DNA of 61,410 nucleotides from Lacticaseibacillus camelliae DSM 22697 = JCM 13995 (GTDB lineage Bacteria; Bacillota; Bacilli; Lactobacillales; Lactobacillaceae), in assembly GCF_001311195.1 (NCBI RefSeq), contig NZ_BBAJ01000005.1:1-61410 (forward strand). Direction: 5' to 3'. Both the position numbers and the translations under genes were made by a program. The notes under the pieces were generated by a model. The model was given only the letters and a program-made list of their open reading frames with translations. It did no database searches and was not told the DNA's origin. How positions within the stretch are numbered: the first letter of the stretch is position 1; the number at the start of each line of letters is the position of its first letter. This document shows positions 22,422 to 31,250 of this stretch, one piece after another.

Positions 22422-23425
22422 CTACTTCAGGTTGAAGACGCGCTCGGCGTTGCCGTGTGCAATGGCCTCGCGCTGGCTTGCGGTCAGCTTGGCGTCATTC
22501 AGGAAGGTGGCCGCATTTGCCGGCTGCTTGTACGGGTAGTCGATCGAGTAGAGGATGTGCTCGGCGCCCACTTCTTCCAGCAGGAAATTCAGTTGCGGCT
22601 GGCTCAGGATGCCGCTGGGGGTCACATAAACGTTGTCGCGGTAGTAAGCGGAGAAGTGCCGCTTGAGCCCGTCATACTTGTCCAGCTCGTCGTCCAGGCG
22701 TTCCAGGAACATCGGGACCAGTTCGCCCCAGTGGCCGGACACCAGCTTGAGGTTGGGCAGTTTGTCAAAAATGCCGGACAGGATCATGCGCATCACCTGA
22801 ATGCCGACGTCCATGTGCCAGCCGTAACCGGCGCTGCCAAAAATCCCGGACACGACTTCAGTCCAGTGGTCGCTTTCAAAGTAGTGCTGGGTGATGACCG
22901 GCGGGACAAACGACGGGTGGAAGTAAACCGGCACGTTCAGCTCGGCCGCCGCTTGGAAAATCGGGAAGAAGAACGGGTCATCAAAGAACTTGCCGGCGTA
23001 ATTGCCTTTGAGCAGGACGCCTTTCAGGCCGAGCTGCTCCACCGCGCGGTGCAGCTCTTTGGCCGCAGCGTTCGGATCGCCGACCGGCAAAACAGCCAGC
23101 CCGGCGTAGCGGTCAGGCGCGACTTGGATGGCTTTGGCCAGCTCGTCGTTGGCTAACTGGCTCAGCGGCACCGCGTCCTTGGGGTCCAGGTTCTGCGGCT
23201 GGGCGTTGCCGTAGGATAGGACCTGCATATCGATCCCATAGCGGTTCATGAATTCCAGCCGGTCCTTGGCCACGTCCTGCATGATGGTGGCCGTTGGAGG
23301 GTGGTTTGCATGTAGTGGGCCATTTCCGGGCTGACGTTTGGCCGGCTTTGCTGACCGGCAGCGGCGGCCATGGCCTGGGTGACCTTGGCGGATTCAAAAT
23401 GTTCCTCAACAGTGATGACTTTCAT
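22422..23425 (-). CDS. Amidohydrolase-family protein, ACMSD/resorcylate decarboxylase-like (one frameshift)
   Basis: About 334 aa, amidohydrolase_2 (TIM barrel) family that includes ACMSD, gamma-resorcylate and 2,3-dihydroxybenzoate decarboxylases. The N-terminus MKVITVEEHFE has the E-x-H metal motif of that clade; further metal or active-site candidates are VYFHPSF, SGHWGELVP and ILYSIDYPY. ATG at 23425 follows AAAGGAG on the minus strand. A base is missing near 23294 (QTTLQ-x-TATIMQDVAKDRLE). A clear paralogue lies at 48365-49342. A promoter TTCCGC-N18-TATACT is seen at 23457-23486 (minus). Substrate unknown; activity as a non-oxidative decarboxylase is inference. Confidence 0.75.
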
Positions 23426-23530
23426 GAATGATCGACTCCTTTACTTGTTCACCGTTAGTATACGGGGGAGACAGGGAACGGCGGAACCACGTTATGAAAC
23501 AAAAAGCCTAAAAGGTGTCACTGGGAACAA

Positions 23531-23557
23531 ACAAAAACAGCCAGCCTGCGCTGACTG
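23531..23557 (-). terminator. Ferredoxin gene terminator
   Basis: Minus strand CAGTCAGC-GCAG-GCTGGCTG stem followed by TTTTTGTTTG. Confidence 0.7.
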
Positions 23558-23563
23558 CGAAAT

Positions 23564-23806
23564 CTATTTCTGCTGATCGTTGAAGGGCTGCTCGCTGTGC
23601 TGGATCGCGCCGGTCGGGCAGCGGCGAAAGGCAATTTTCAAATCGATCAGGTCGGCTGGATCAACCGGCTTGGTGCCGGTGTTGCCGTCTGGGTGGTAGC
23701 TGGCGATGCCTTCGCTGTCGTAATCGAACAGTTTAGGGGCGAGCATTTGGCATAACCCGCAGGCGATGCAGGCAGCGCGGTCGACATGCGCGTATACTGG
23801 TTTCAT
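23564..23806 (-). CDS. fer: Ferredoxin, single [4Fe-4S] type
   Basis: 80-aa low-potential electron carrier. Cluster ligands are visible: CIACGLC (C-x2-C-x2-C) at residues 15-21 and the remote Cys in FRRCPTGAI, giving one [4Fe-4S] cluster. It is acidic, as usual. Divergent from ypbB-recQ, the same arrangement as in Bacillus and lactobacilli, where its redox partner is undefined. Frame intact; TATACT-like -10 elements lie in the 24-nt divergent gap region. Confidence 0.88.
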   Translation of the reverse strand: MKPVYAHVDRAACIACGLCQMLAPKLFDYDSEGIASYHPDGNTGTKPVDPADLIDLKIAFRRCPTGAIQHSEQPFNDQQK

Positions 23807-23830
23807 AAGACTTCACTTCCGAGGGAAAAG

Positions 23831-24812
23831 ATGCTGACAGATTTTGTGGTGCAATTATTTGATGAGCAGCCGCGGCGCGAAACCGCGGCGTACATGCTGC
23901 TGAACGGCAAGAAGACGCTGTCGGTCTTGTTTGCTGCACTTCAGCACGGTCAGTTGCAGTGGCTTCAGCTTTACCCTACGCTGGGCCGCGCCGATTTTCA
24001 AGCGGCGGTCAAGCAGCTGGTGAACGCCCATGCCTTGACCCACACCGAGACTGGGCTGGTGCTGACAGATCCGGCGGCCAAAATGCAGGCGGCGGCCCGC
24101 GTGCCACTGCCGACGCATTACCAGCTGGATGGGCGTGCGCGAATTTGAGCAGCGGCTCCTATTGGCGGTGCAGGCGGTGTCCGAGGCGGCGTATCACAAT
24201 AATCAGTACGAGCCGGCGGTGCGCGACTGGGGCGCGCAGCAGTTTGTGCGGCGATGGTATGCCCAAAATCGCCAAGGCAAGTTTGCCTCTGAACTCACCG
24301 CCGCCTTCGCGCTGCTGCCAAGTGCGGCGGCCAACCGGATGGCCGCGCGGCTCATCGGGCATGAGTTTGTCGGCGGCGCGCAGGCGGAAGATTTAGCAGG
24401 GGCGTTTTTGCATCTGGACGATTTGGCGCGGCTCGTCAGCCTGATTGCTGAGCATCTGGACTGGCCGGCGCTGCAGAGCCTGTGGGGCGGTCGGGTGGCG
24501 CTGCTTTCCGCCAGCAATTACCGCGCCTGTCAGCTGATCGATGCCGGCCGCACGCGCGCGCAGGTGGGGGCCCAGCTGCACCTCAAGCCCAGCACGGTTA
24601 ACGAACATTTGCTGGCAGCGACGATCTTTGGGTGGCAGCCGCCGGTCGAGAGGTTGTACTCGCCGGCGCTGCGCCAAGCGTTTACCCAGGTGGATCCGCA
24701 TGAGCTGGACTACCAGAAGCTGCTGGCGGCAATTCCCGCGGCCGAGTTTTTTTCATGTGCGCCTGTTTCAAATCTTGAATCTGCAAGGAAGGTGGCCGCG
24801 TGGCTGACTTAA
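23831..24812 (+). CDS. ypbB: YpbB-like helix-turn-helix protein (one frameshift)
   Basis: About 326 aa, the protein encoded directly upstream of recQ in many Firmicutes. The N-terminal part is unassigned; the C-terminal HTH_40-type domain is visible as [29 protein letters not shown]. An extra G near 24131 (GATGGGCGTG instead of GATGGCGTG) breaks the frame between YQLDG and [13 protein letters not shown] 23831 after CGAGGG is preferred. It overlaps recQ by 13 nt, implying coupled translation and a shared role in DNA repair or regulation (inference). Confidence 0.75.
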
Positions 24813-26216
24813 CGTCTTACCTAAAAAAGGAGTTTGGCTTCGCCGGCTTTCGGCCCGGCCAGGAAGAAATCATCCAGTCGGTCCTGAACGGCGAGGACGT
24901 GCTCGGTGTGCTGCCGACTGGGAGCGGGAAAACCTTGTGCTACCAGCTGCCCGGGCGGCTGCTGGACGGGCTGGTCGTGGTGGTCGAGCCGCTGCTGGCG
25001 CTGATGGAAGACCAGGTGGCCCGCCTTCAGGCCAGTGGGGAAAAGCGCGTGGTATCGCTGTCCAGCCGGCTGACCCCGGCGGATTTTAAAACCGTGCTCA
25101 GCCAGCTGGCCGGCGAGAAGTTTGTGTTTCTGGCGCCTGAGACCCTGGGTCGGCCGGATGTGCTGGCGCAGCTGCGGCGATTGGCGGTCAGCTTGTTTGT
25201 CGTCGACGAGGCGCACTGCATCTCGCAGTGGGGACCGGATTTTCGGCCGGCCTATTTGCAGCTGGGGCAGTTCCGCGAGGCGCTGCAGCCGCAAGCGAAC
25301 GTTGGCGCTGACCGCCACCGCGCCGCTGAAAGTGCAGCAGGACATCATTCACGGGTTGAACTTAACGCGGCCTAAGCGCCTGATCACCAGTGTGGATCGG
25401 CCCAACCTGTTCATGGGCTTTGAAACGGTTGAAAATGCGAAGCAAAAGCAGGCCCGCGCGCTGGCCGTGGTGCAGCAGGTGCAGGGCCCCAAGATCCTGT
25501 ACTTTGACCGCAAGAAAGAGGCGGAGCGCTACGCCGAGCTGCTGCAGGGCCAGGGCATTGCCGCGGCGTTTTACCACGCCGGGCTGGACACTCTTGAACG
25601 CGACCGCATCCAGCGCCAGTTCATGGCTAACCAGGTCGCAGTGATTTGCGCGACCAGTGCGTTTGGCATGGGTATCGATAAACCGGACGTGCGCCTGGTG
25701 CTGTACCTGCACCTGCCGGATTCGCTGGAGGCTTATTCGCAGGGCATCGGCCGGGCCGGCCGCGACGGGCAAAAGTCCGCGACGCTGGTGCTGCTCGAGC
25801 CCAATGACCTGAACCGCGCCGGGCAGTTTGCGGCCAGCGTGCCGGATCAGCGGCTGATCGAAACGATTTTTAAGCATCCGAGCGCCTACACTGACTTTGA
25901 TGACCCGCAGGTCGATCTGATCGAGGCGTACATTCAGGCGGGGTTCACGCAGCCGCAGGTCGAAGCGCAGCTGGCCGCGCGCCGCGGTGAGAAACAGAAG
26001 AGTTTTCAGGCGATCGCCGCCTTGGCCACCACCAGTGACTGTAAGCGCACCACGCTGCTGCGTCATTTTGACTCCAGCGGGGCCGCGCACACGGCGTTTT
26101 GCTGTGGGGCCTTGACGCCAGCAGTGATTGCGCAGCTGGCGACCGGGGCGCCTGCCGAACCCATCAAATCCCAGGATTGGCAACAGATTTTCGCGCGTAT
26201 CTTTAACAGGAATTAA
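24800..26216 (+). CDS. recQ: ATP-dependent DNA helicase RecQ-like (one frameshift)
   Basis: 3'-5' DNA helicase of the short RecQ form (about 471 aa). Helicase motifs: FRPGQEEII (motif 0), [12 protein letters not shown] (Walker A), [12 protein letters not shown] (DEAH), LALTATAP (III), [17 protein letters not shown] (V) and [10 protein letters not shown] (VI). The C-terminal HRDC domain is absent. An extra C near 25290 disrupts [16 protein letters not shown] start at 24800 inside ypbB. Operon ypbB-recQ. Confidence 0.9.
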
Positions 26217-26273
26217 AAATCGACGTGATTAAATATGATACAATGGGCCTAGTATGCAAGGAGGACCGTTTCA

Positions 26274-26872
26274 ATGAATAAGAAAACCGATCACAAACAG
26301 CCTGATGACGCGGACAAGAGCCAACCGTGAACAAGCAATTTGAGGATGATCGCGACGACGAGGGCAACCTGTCCCGCGTCGCAACGCGCAAGAAATCTCA
26401 TGGTACGCGGGTGCTTCAGTACGTTTTATGGGTCCTGATCGCCTTGTTCATTATCGTGCCGGTGGCGTATAACGCGATTGCCAGCAATTCTAGTAATAAT
26501 AACGGCAATGATAAAATTACGGTTGCCAGCAGCAAAAAGTCGAGCTCTTCCACAAGCAGCAAGAAGCGTAAGAAGCACAGCTCATCCAGCAGCAAGTCGA
26601 GCAGCAGCACTTCAAGCAGCTCACAGGCCGCTAGTTCAAGCAGCCAAGCCGCAAGTTCCAGCACGCCGGCAAGCAGTTCGTCGAGTGTGGCCAGCTCTAG
26701 CAGCAGCAGTGCGGCCTTATCTTCCTCGAGCAGCGCGGCCGGCTACTACACCGTCAAGCAAGGTGACAACGCTTACCGCATCGCCGTTAACCACGGCATT
26801 TCACTGAGTCAGTTCTACCAGTGGAACGGTCAAGGTACTTTGACGCCTGGCAAATCAGTGCGAATCAAATAA
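26274..26872 (+). CDS. LysM-domain membrane-anchored protein with Ser-rich linker (one frameshift)
   Basis: About 199 aa. A hydrophilic N-terminus is followed by one TM helix (VLQYVLWVLIALFIIVPVAY), an extracytoplasmic Ser-rich linker of about 90 residues (S/K then S/A/Q repeats), and a C-terminal LysM module beginning YYTVKQGDNAYRIA and ending GKSVRIK. Type II membrane orientation with LysM contacting peptidoglycan. A base is missing near 26325 (KSQPVNKQFEDD expected). AAGGAGG RBS. In many lactobacilli a LysM gene sits between recQ and cmk, as here. Confidence 0.8.
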
Positions 26873-26881
26873 GAATTCCGT

Positions 26882-26910
26882 GAGTCGAGGCGAATCCTCG
26901 GCTCTTTTTT
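26882..26910 (+). terminator. LysM gene terminator
   Basis: GAGTCGAGG-CGAAT-CCTCGGCTC stem (one G-T pair) followed by six T residues. Confidence 0.8.
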
Positions 26911-26974
26911 GGTTATAATGGTTGGCAGTACGTGGCACCGCCAAGCGCGGGGCCAGCGAGGAGGAGTCAGCAGT

Positions 26975-27653
26975 ATGCAGATCGCCATTGACGGCCCAGC
27001 CGGGTCAGGCAAAAGTACCATCGCAAAATTAGTCGCCACCAAGTTAGGATTTATCTACTGTGACACGGGGGCAATGTACCGGACGGCCACCGTCATGGCC
27101 AAGCAAAAAGGTATCGGTTACGGGGACGAGGCCGGCATCATGGCCGCGCTGCGCGATCTGGACATCACGTTCAAACCAAGTGCGGAGGGACAGTTGGTGT
27201 TCATGGACGGCGAGGACGTGACGCTGGCCATTCGCCAAGAGGAAACCACTAACAACGTGAGTCAGGTGTCTGCGCTGCCTAAGGTGCGCCAGGAAATGGT
27301 GCGCCGCCAGCGCGAAATCGCGGCGAACAATGACATTGTGATGGACGGCCGCGACATTGGGACGACCGTGCTGCCAGGCGCCGAGGTCAAGATTTTCATG
27401 GTGGCTTCGGTTGCCACAAGAGCGCAGCGCCGCCACAAGGAAAACGTCGAAAAGGGCATCATGACGCCGGTGGCCACGCTGGAAGAGGAAATCGCCGAGC
27501 GCGATCGCAAGGACTCCACGCGGGCCGTATCGCCGCTGCGTAAAGCGGCCGATGCGGTTGAGATCGACTCCAGCAACATGACCATTGACCAAGAAGTGCA
27601 GACCATTATTGAACTTGTCAACAAAAAAACGGTTGAAAACGCAAAACAAATAG
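26975..27653 (+). CDS. cmk: Cytidylate kinase (probable C-terminal frameshift)
   Basis: Phosphorylates CMP and dCMP. P-loop IDGPAGSGKSTIAKLVA, YCDTGAMYRT, VSQVSALPKVRQEM, VMDGRDIGTTVLP and the RDRKDSTRAVSPL lid are all present. ATG 26975 follows GAGGAGGAG. As written, the frame continues to 27706 (243 aa), running through the rpsA promoter. If the A7 run at 27623-27629 is A6, translation stops at TAG 27651-27653 after LVNKKRLKTQNK, giving 225 aa, the normal length, and freeing the promoter. I prefer the short form, in line with the other A7 errors in this window. Confidence 0.9.
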
Positions 27654-27682
27654 TTGGTATTTTGGCCCGCATCGGGTACAAT
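27654..27682 (+). promoter_or_regulatory. rpsA promoter
   Basis: TTGGTA (27654-27659), a 17-nt spacer and TACAAT (27677-27682). It begins directly after the inferred cmk stop codon. Confidence 0.7.
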
Positions 27683-27721
27683 AGACTAAGTATGACAGTC
27701 GTATAGGAGGAATTTTCTGGC

Positions 27722-29048
27722 ATGAGTGAAAAGAATGAGTCAAGCGAAAACACCGAAACAATGGCGGACGCGCTGAAGAGCGTTGAAACTGTTCACATCG
27801 GCGACACCGTAAAAGGTGAAGTACTAGCAGTCGAAGACAAGCAACTGGTTGTAGGGATCGAGGGCACCGGCGTTGAGGGTGTCGTTCCTCTTAAAGAGTT
27901 ATCCACTCAGCCAATCGATGACATCAACTCGGTTGCTAAAGTCGGCGACAAGCTCGACCTGGTTGTCATCTCGACGATCGGCAAGGACAAGGAAAACGGT
28001 CAGTACCTGCTTTCCAAGCGTCGCCTCGAAGCACAAAAGGTTTGGAAAGACATCCAAGCTAAGGCTGATGCCGGTGAAACCATCACCGCACCGGTTACTT
28101 CCGTCGTTAAAGGCGGCCTGGTTGTTAACGCCGGCGTGCGTGGGTTCGTCCCAGCAAGCATGGTTTCCGACCACTTCGTTGAAGACCTGTCCCAGTACAA
28201 GGGTCAGGAACTGGAATTCAAGATCATTGAGATCGAGCCAAGCGAAAACCGCTTGATCCTGTCTCACCGTGCGATCGTTGAAGCCGGCAAGGCCGAAGCC
28301 CGCAAGGAGATCTTTGCGAAGATCCAGCCTGGCGACACAGTTGAAGGCAAGGTTGCTCGGCTCACCAACTTTGGTGCGTTCGTTGACCTTGGCGGCGTTG
28401 ATGGTCTGGTTCACGTGTCCGAAATCAGTTTCGATCACGTTGACAAGCCAAGCGACGTGCTGAAGGTTGGTCAGGACATCAAGGTCAAGGTTTTGGCCGT
28501 TGATCCTGATCGCAACCGCATCAGCCTTTCCATCAACAACGTTGCCGCAGCCTTGGGATGACATCGAAGAAAAGGCACCAGCTGGCTCTGTTCTGACTGG
28601 GATCGTTAAGCGCCTGACCAGCTTCGGTGCGTTTGTTGAAGTCTTCCCTGGCGTTGAGGGTCTGGTTCACATTTCCCAGATCTCTCACGAACACATCGCA
28701 ACACCTCAGGATGTTCTGAGCGAAGGCGAAGAAATCAAGGTCAAGGTTCTGTCCGTTGACCCGGATCAGCACCGTCTGGCTCTGTCCATCAAGGCGCTGA
28801 CCGAAGCGCCTGAAGGCAGCCACGAAGACCGTCCGCGCAGCAATGGTAACGGCGGCAACAACAACCGCGGTGGCAACAGCCGTGGTGGTGACCGTGGCGG
28901 TCGTCGCGGTGGCCGTAGTGAGCACACTCAGATTCCGGCTGAATACCAGCAGGATGATTCAGGCTTCTCAATGAGCGATTTGCTCGGCGATGCGCTGAAG
29001 AAACTGAGCACAGCGAACGACGACAAGGGCGACAACGACAACAAGTAA
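27722..29048 (+). CDS. rpsA: 30S ribosomal protein S1 homologue with RGG-like tail (one frameshift)
   Basis: About 441 aa with four S1 domains (GDTVKGEVLAVEDKQLVVGI; ITAPVTSVVKGGLVVNAGVRGFVP split here; GDTVEGKVARLTNFGAFVDL; GIVKRLTSFGAFVEVFPGVE). Firmicute S1 homologues bind mRNA and ribosomes. One extra base lies between 28538 and 28553 (SINTLPQPWDDIEEK expected). After domain 4 there is a Gly/Arg/Asn-rich segment (RSNGNGGNNNRGG, RGGDRGGRRGG), then an acidic end. GGAGG RBS. Third-position bias is softer than in neighbours, as in pyk. Confidence 0.92.
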
Positions 29049-29064
29049 GCAATTGCTTTTCTGG

Positions 29065-29091
29065 CCGAGGCAGAGATGCCTCGGTTTTTAT
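29065..29091 (+). terminator. rpsA terminator
   Basis: CCGAGGCA-GAGA-TGCCTCGG perfect 8-bp stem followed by TTTTTAT. Confidence 0.85.
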
Positions 29092-29095
29092 ATGT

Positions 29096-29269
29096 ATGGT
29101 GCGAAGAGTTCGCGAACTTAGCCTGATGATTAGCCTAGCTCAAGGTATTGCCGCCGCTTTTTGGCGGCGAGGCCTTGGGCGTAGCTAATCACTCGGGCGT
29201 TGATCAGCCTGTACGAGCAAAGCGAGTTACAGGGTGACATGCGTTAGCTGCGAACTCGTAGCCCGATTT
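29096..29269. repeat. Intergenic hairpin element, copy C with extra module
   Basis: Starts ATGGTGCGAAG and ends GTAGCCCGATTT. Outer arms GAGTTCGC (29106-29113) and GCGAACTC (29250-29257) pair perfectly but are unlike the arms of copies A and B. The core TAGCCTAGCTCAAGG...GCCGCC / GGCGGC...CCTTGGGCGTAGCTA is shared. The right half carries a module at 29202-29248 that is the reverse complement of the one in the left half of B3. A hairpin CAGGTGCG...CGCACCTG follows at 29274-29297, in the 5' region of der. Confidence 0.85.
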
Positions 29270-29357
29270 ATGTCAGGTGCGCACTTGGTCGCACCTGAAA
29301 ACGCGAGGGTCCCATTACCTGAAGGGGTCCGGTTTTATAGAAAGGGAAGATAATTCT

Positions 29358-30667
29358 ATGGTACTCCCCACATTAGCAATCGTCGGCCGGCCCAATGTCG
29401 GCAAATCCACGATCTTTAACCGCATGATCGGCGAGCGCGTCTCAATCGTCGAAGATACCCCAGGTGTCACGCGTGACCGCATTTACGGCAAGGCCGAGTG
29501 GCTTGGCAAGCAGTTCGCGCTGATCGACACCGGCGGGATCGATATTGGCGATGAGCCGTTTTTGCAACAGATCTCAGACCAGGCCGAAATCGCCATCGAT
29601 GAGGCCGACGTGATCCTGTTTTTGACCAGCGTCGAGGCCGGCGTTACCGATGCCGATGAACGCGTGGCGCAGATTTTGTACAAGGCGGACAAGCCGGTCG
29701 TACTTGCCGTTAACAAGGTCGATAACCCGGAGCGGCGCAACGACATCTATGATTTTTACAGCTTGGGCTTCGGTGAACCCTATCCGCTCTCTGGGAGTCA
29801 CGGCATCGGCCTGGGCGACGTGTTGGACGCGGTGTTCGCCGCGTTTCCCGATGAGGCACGGACGCGGAGGACGACTCGATCAAGTTTTCCTTCATCGGCC
29901 GGCCGAACGTCGGCAAATCCTCGCTGGTCAATGCGATCCTCGGCGAAGAGCGCGTTATTGTCAGTCCCATCGAGGGCACGACGCGTGACGCCATCGACAC
30001 GAAGTTCGTGCACGGCGATCAGGAATTTACGATGATCGACACCGCCGGGATCCGCAAGCGCGGCAAGGTTTACGAAAGCACCGAAAAGTACGCCGTCATG
30101 CGGGCGCTGCGAGCCATTGATCGCTCCGATGTCGTCCTGGTCGTGCTGGACGCCGAAACGGGGATCCGCGAGCAGGATAAAAAAGTGGCCGGGTACGCCC
30201 ACGAGGCGGGCCGCGGGATCATCATCGTGGTCAACAAGTGGGACACGCTCAAAGAAAAGGATAACCACACGATACAGGAGTTCGAGCAGCACGTCCGGGA
30301 CGAATTTCAGTACCTGGACTACGCCCCAATTGTTTTCGTGTCTGCAAAGACCCATCAGCGCCTGACGAACCTGCCAGGCATGATCGAGAAGGTTTCAGAA
30401 AATCAGAATCGCCGCATTCAGAGTGCTGTACTCAACGACGTGTTACTGGATGCGCTGGCGGTCACCCCGACGCCGACAATCAACGGCAAGCGGCTGCGCA
30501 TCTATTTCATGACGCAGGTGGCCGTCAAACCGCCGACATTCGTGGTTTTCGTCAATGATCCGGATCTGCTGCACTTCTCCTATGAGCGCTTTCTCATTAA
30601 TCAGTTGCGCAAGACGTTCGATTTTGACGGCACGCCGATTCATTTGATCGCCAGAAAGCGGAAATGA
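29358..30667 (+). CDS. der: Ribosome biogenesis GTPase Der (one frameshift)
   Basis: Double-GTPase needed for 50S subunit assembly. Two G domains: [13 protein letters not shown]...DTGGID...NKVDN, then [13 protein letters not shown]...[10 protein letters not shown]...NKWD, followed by a KH-like domain ending LIARKRK. A base is missing near 29857 between the domains ([19 protein letters not shown] expected); corrected length is exactly 436 aa, the family norm. AAAGGGAAG RBS. The 309-nt gap before it holds the rpsA terminator, repeat copy C and a hairpin. Confidence 0.95.
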
Positions 30668-30760
30668 CGGGGTTTGACAAAGCCCGGTACAATAAGGTTC
30701 CTTTTCAGAGCCAAGTTTTCATCGCCGCGCTGATTTTTTTGCCGATAATGCCAAAAAACC

Positions 30761-30896
30761 TTGCTACGACGGGCTTTGTGTGTTATCTTGAAAATTGAAA
30801 TAGTGATACCGGTTTATCATTGTTTCCTCATTCTTGGAAACCAAGATTGGGTATGTTTGGGTGGGTAACCCAAATCTATACGGAGGTGAATAGATC
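30761..30896 (+). promoter_or_regulatory. hup promoter and structured leader
   Basis: TTGCTA (30761-30766), a 16-nt spacer and TTATCT (30783-30788) form a promoter about 110 nt before the hup start. The leader contains two hairpins: TTCTTGG-AAA-CCAAGA (30831-30846) and TTTGGGT-GGGTA-ACCCAAA (30856-30874). The second ends a few bases before the ACGGAGGTGA RBS. Confidence 0.55.
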
Positions 30897-31172
30897 ATGG
30901 CAAATAAAGCAGAATTGATCGAAAGTGTTGCAACTTCAACCGGCTTGACAAAGAAGGATGCAACGGCAGCTGTAGATGCAGTATTTAGCTCAATCCAGGC
31001 TTCCCTGGCTAAAGGCGAGAAGGTTCAACTGATCGGCTTTGGTAACTTCGAAGTACGCGAACGCGCAGCTCGTAAGGGCCGCAACCCGCAAACTGGCGCA
31101 GAGATCAAGATCCCTGCATCAAAAGTACCTGCATTCAAGCCTGGTAAGGCACTCAAGGACGCTGTTAAGTAG
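30897..31172 (+). CDS. hup: DNA-binding protein HU
   Basis: Nucleoid protein, 91 aa. Canonical HU sequence: [20 protein letters not shown], then [20 protein letters not shown] with the DNA-intercalating NPQTG arm, and [15 protein letters not shown] at the end. AT-richer codon choice than neighbours, consistent with very high expression. Strong RBS GGAGGTGA. Monocistronic with its own promoter and terminator, downstream of der as in other lactobacilli. Frame intact. Confidence 0.97.
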   Translation: MANKAELIESVATSTGLTKKDATAAVDAVFSSIQASLAKGEKVQLIGFGNFEVRERAARKGRNPQTGAEIKIPASKVPAFKPGKALKDAVK

Positions 31173-31204
31173 TCTCCTTGGAGCAATGATAGGTTTAGCA
31201 AAAC

Positions 31205-31239
31205 GGGTTCGAACTTTATTGTTCGAGCCCGTTTTTTTC
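31205..31239 (+). terminator. hup terminator
   Basis: CGGGTTCGAAC-TTTATT-GTTCGAGCCCG 11-bp stem followed by seven T residues; the next gene begins only 12 nt later. Confidence 0.85.
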
Positions 31240-31250
31240 AGGAGGGAAAC

